Shown here piece after piece: positions 3,722 to 5,277 of a stretch of DNA of 5,277 nucleotides. Within the stretch, counting starts at the first letter, position 1, and each line of letters starts with the position of its first letter. Source of the DNA: Anaerovibrio sp. (GTDB lineage Bacteria > Bacillota > Negativicutes > Selenomonadales > Selenomonadaceae); NCBI GenBank assembly GCA_016302095.1, contig JAEDOE010000108.1:1-5277 (forward strand), in the 5' to 3' direction. The notes below the pieces were generated by a model. It saw nothing but the letters and a program-made list of their open reading frames with translations, ran no database searches and was not told the origin of the DNA. A program made the position numbers and the translations under genes.

Positions 3722-5277
3722 TTGAGTAATGTTGAGAACACCAGTGTAAATGCTATCCGTATTCTGGCTGCCGAGATGATTCAGAAGGCCAAGTCCGGCC
3801 ATCCTGGCCTGCCGATGGGCTGTGCGCCAATCGCTTACGAGCTGTGGGGCAAGCACATGAGCCACAATCCGAAAAATCCAAAGTGGCTGAACCGGGACCG
3901 CTTTATCCTGTCCGGCGGCCATGGCTCCGCCATGCTGTATTCCTTGCTGCATCTCTTTGGCTACGGCCTGACCATGGATGACCTGAAGAATTTCCGTCAG
4001 CTGGATTCCCTGACTCCTGGCCATCCTGAGTACGGCCACACTGTAGGCGTTGAGGCAACTACCGGCCCTCTGGGGGCAGGCATGGGCATGGCAGTGGGCA
4101 TGGCAATTGCCGAGGCACATCTGGCTGAGAAGTTCAACAAGCCGGGCTATCCTGTATACGACCATTATACTTTTGCCCTGGGCGGTGATGGCTGCATGAT
4201 GGAGGGTATTTCCTCCGAGGCCTTCTCCCTGGCAGGCACCCTTGGCTTGTCCAAGCTGATTGTCATCTATGACAGCAACAACATTTCCATCGAGGGCGAT
4301 ACTGATGCTGCCTTCACTGAGGATGTGCAGAAGCGCATGGAGGCATTCGGCTTCCAGACTATCGATGTGGCTGACGGCACTGATCTGGCTGCTATCGGCA
4401 GGGCCATCGAGGAAGCAAAGGCTGACAAGGAGCGTCCTTCCTTTATTACCGTCCATACCCAGATCGGCTACGGCTGTCCGGCAAAGCAGGGCAAGGCCAG
4501 TGCTCATGGCGAGCCGCTGGGGGAGGAAAATCTGCAGGCAGCCAAGGAGAACCTGGGCTGGACCAGCGAGCCGTTTACTGTGCCTGAGGAGGTCTATGCC
4601 GACTATGCAGCCAAGGCTGCCAAAGGTCAGGAAGCAGAGGACAAGTGGAATGAGATGTTCGCTGAGTGGAAGGCGAAGTTCCCGGCAGCAGCGGCTCTCC
4701 ACGACAAGTTCTACGCCAAGGATGCTGTGAAGGCTGTCCTGGAGGATGAGTCCTTCTGGGCTCCGGCTGAGAAGCCTACTGCCAGCCGTGCCCTGTCCGG
4801 CAACATCATCAACAAGCTGAAGGATATCGTGCCAAGCCTCATGGGCGGCAGTGCTGACCTGGCTCCATCCAACAAGACGGAGATGAAGGACGAGGATTTC
4901 TTCAGCAAGGAGAACCGCAATGGCCGCAACATGCACTTCGGTGTCCGGGAGCTGGCTATGGGCGCTATCGGCAACGGTATGGCACTCCATGGCGGCGTGA
5001 CTGCCTATGTGGCTACCTTCTTTGTTTTCTCCGACTACATCAAGCCGATGATGCGCCTGGCTGCCCTCATGAAGCTGCCTGTTACCTATGTGCTGACCCA
5101 TGATTCCATCGGTGTTGGCGAGGACGGCCCTACCCATGAGCCAATCGAGCAGCTGGCTATGCTGCGCGCCCTGCCGAATATGCAGGTATTCCGTCCAGCT
5201 GATGCAGTGGAGACTGCTGCTGGCTGGTACACTGCTTTGGCTGATACGGAGAGCCCTACTGCCCTGGTGCTTACCCG
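3722..5277 (+). CDS. tkt: Transketolase, single-chain (3' end outside the window)
   Basis: The frame is open for 518 codons from TTG 3722 to the window edge; transketolases run about 650-670 residues, so roughly 140 are missing. The enzyme is a cytosolic thiamine-diphosphate homodimer that moves two-carbon ketol units between sugar phosphates in the non-oxidative pentose phosphate pathway, supplying ribose-5-phosphate and erythrose-4-phosphate. The PP domain shows H27 (SGHPGLPMG), H67 (GGHGSA), H101, GPLGAG (115-120), the ThDP-Mg motif GDG...NN (D156, N186) and H262. The Pyr domain shows R356, GSADLAPSN (376-384), catalytic E410 in FGVRE, and H460/D461...GEDGPTHEP with D468 and H472. These match the E. 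coli TktA active-site set almost residue for residue. It is a fused single chain, unlike the split N/C-subunit transketolases of many Clostridia. The C-terminal domain is not seen, so intactness there cannot be judged. It lies 51 bp after ridA. Confidence 0.95.
   Translation, partial: MSNVENTSVNAIRILAAEMIQKAKSGHPGLPMGCAPIAYELWGKHMSHNPKNPKWLNRDRFILSGGHGSAMLYSLLHLFGYGLTMDDLKNFRQLDSLTPGHPEYGHTVGVEATTGPLGAGMGMAVGMAIAEAHLAEKFNKPGYPVYDHYTFALGGDGCMMEGISSEAFSLAGTLGLSKLIVIYDSNNISIEGDTDAAFTEDVQKRMEAFGFQTIDVADGTDLAAIGRAIEEAKADKERPSFITVHTQIGYGCPAKQGKASAHGEPLGEENLQAAKENLGWTSEPFTVPEEVYADYAAKAAKGQEAEDKWNEMFAEWKAKFPAAAALHDKFYAKDAVKAVLEDESFWAPAEKPTASRALSGNIINKLKDIVPSLMGGSADLAPSNKTEMKDEDFFSKENRNGRNMHFGVRELAMGAIGNGMALHGGVTAYVATFFVFSDYIKPMMRLAALMKLPVTYVLTHDSIGVGEDGPTHEPIEQLAMLRALPNMQVFRPADAVETAAGWYTALADTESPTALVLT

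Noticed and set aside
4260..4730. 156-codon + strand open frame inside tkt
   Set aside because: It is an out-of-frame reading of the transketolase gene; the Arg/Ser-rich product has no recognisable domain.
3716..5137. 473-codon minus-strand open frame opposite transketolase
   Set aside because: The transketolase frame on the + strand is unambiguous by motif; the antisense frame reflects codon bias only.

Overview
The window reads as a compact bacterial housekeeping segment with every supported gene on the + strand. Five features point to a Gram-positive-lineage (Firmicutes/Bacillota) anaerobe: strong AGGAGG-type ribosome binding sites, two TTG start codons, a SEC-C-tagged methionine aminopeptidase, a B. 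subtilis-type AroH chorismate mutase and short intergenic gaps. The fairly GC-rich wobble positions and the presence of a UbiB-family protein would fit a Negativicutes member (Selenomonas-like), but that placement is inference and cannot be proven from this window.

Layout. Positions 1-171 hold the last 56 codons of a membrane protein with cytochrome-b-like histidines (DUF4405-like). A 103-bp gap follows with a plausible promoter (perfect TATAAT). Then come map (275-1147, methionine aminopeptidase with an N-terminal SEC-C zinc motif), a UbiB/ABC1 atypical kinase (1219-2838), aroH (2843-3202, chorismate mutase), ridA (3290-3670, enamine/imine deaminase) and the first 518 codons of a single-chain transketolase (3722 to the window end). 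UbiB and aroH are separated by only 4 bp, and the aroH ribosome binding site lies inside the end of the UbiB gene, so these two are very likely co-transcribed and translationally coupled. The gaps before the UbiB gene, ridA and tkt are 71, 87 and 51 bp and contain small inverted repeats. No convincing Rho-independent terminator is visible, so one long transcript is possible but not shown.

How the genes could work together. Transketolase makes erythrose-4-phosphate, a precursor of the shikimate pathway. AroH draws chorismate toward prephenate, phenylalanine and tyrosine. UbiB-family proteins are tied to isoprenoid quinone/lipid metabolism, and menaquinone is also made from chorismate. RidA clears reactive enamines made by PLP enzymes. 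This is a loose metabolic theme, not a defined system.

The most notable observation is in AroH. Aligned without gaps to the B. subtilis enzyme as I recall it, the catalytic Glu78 position is Gln, the Cys75 position is Asp and the Tyr108 position is Phe, while the active-site arginines are kept. This looks like a natural relocation of the active-site carboxylate. I found no CRISPR array, mobile element, RNA gene or clearly new multi-gene system here.
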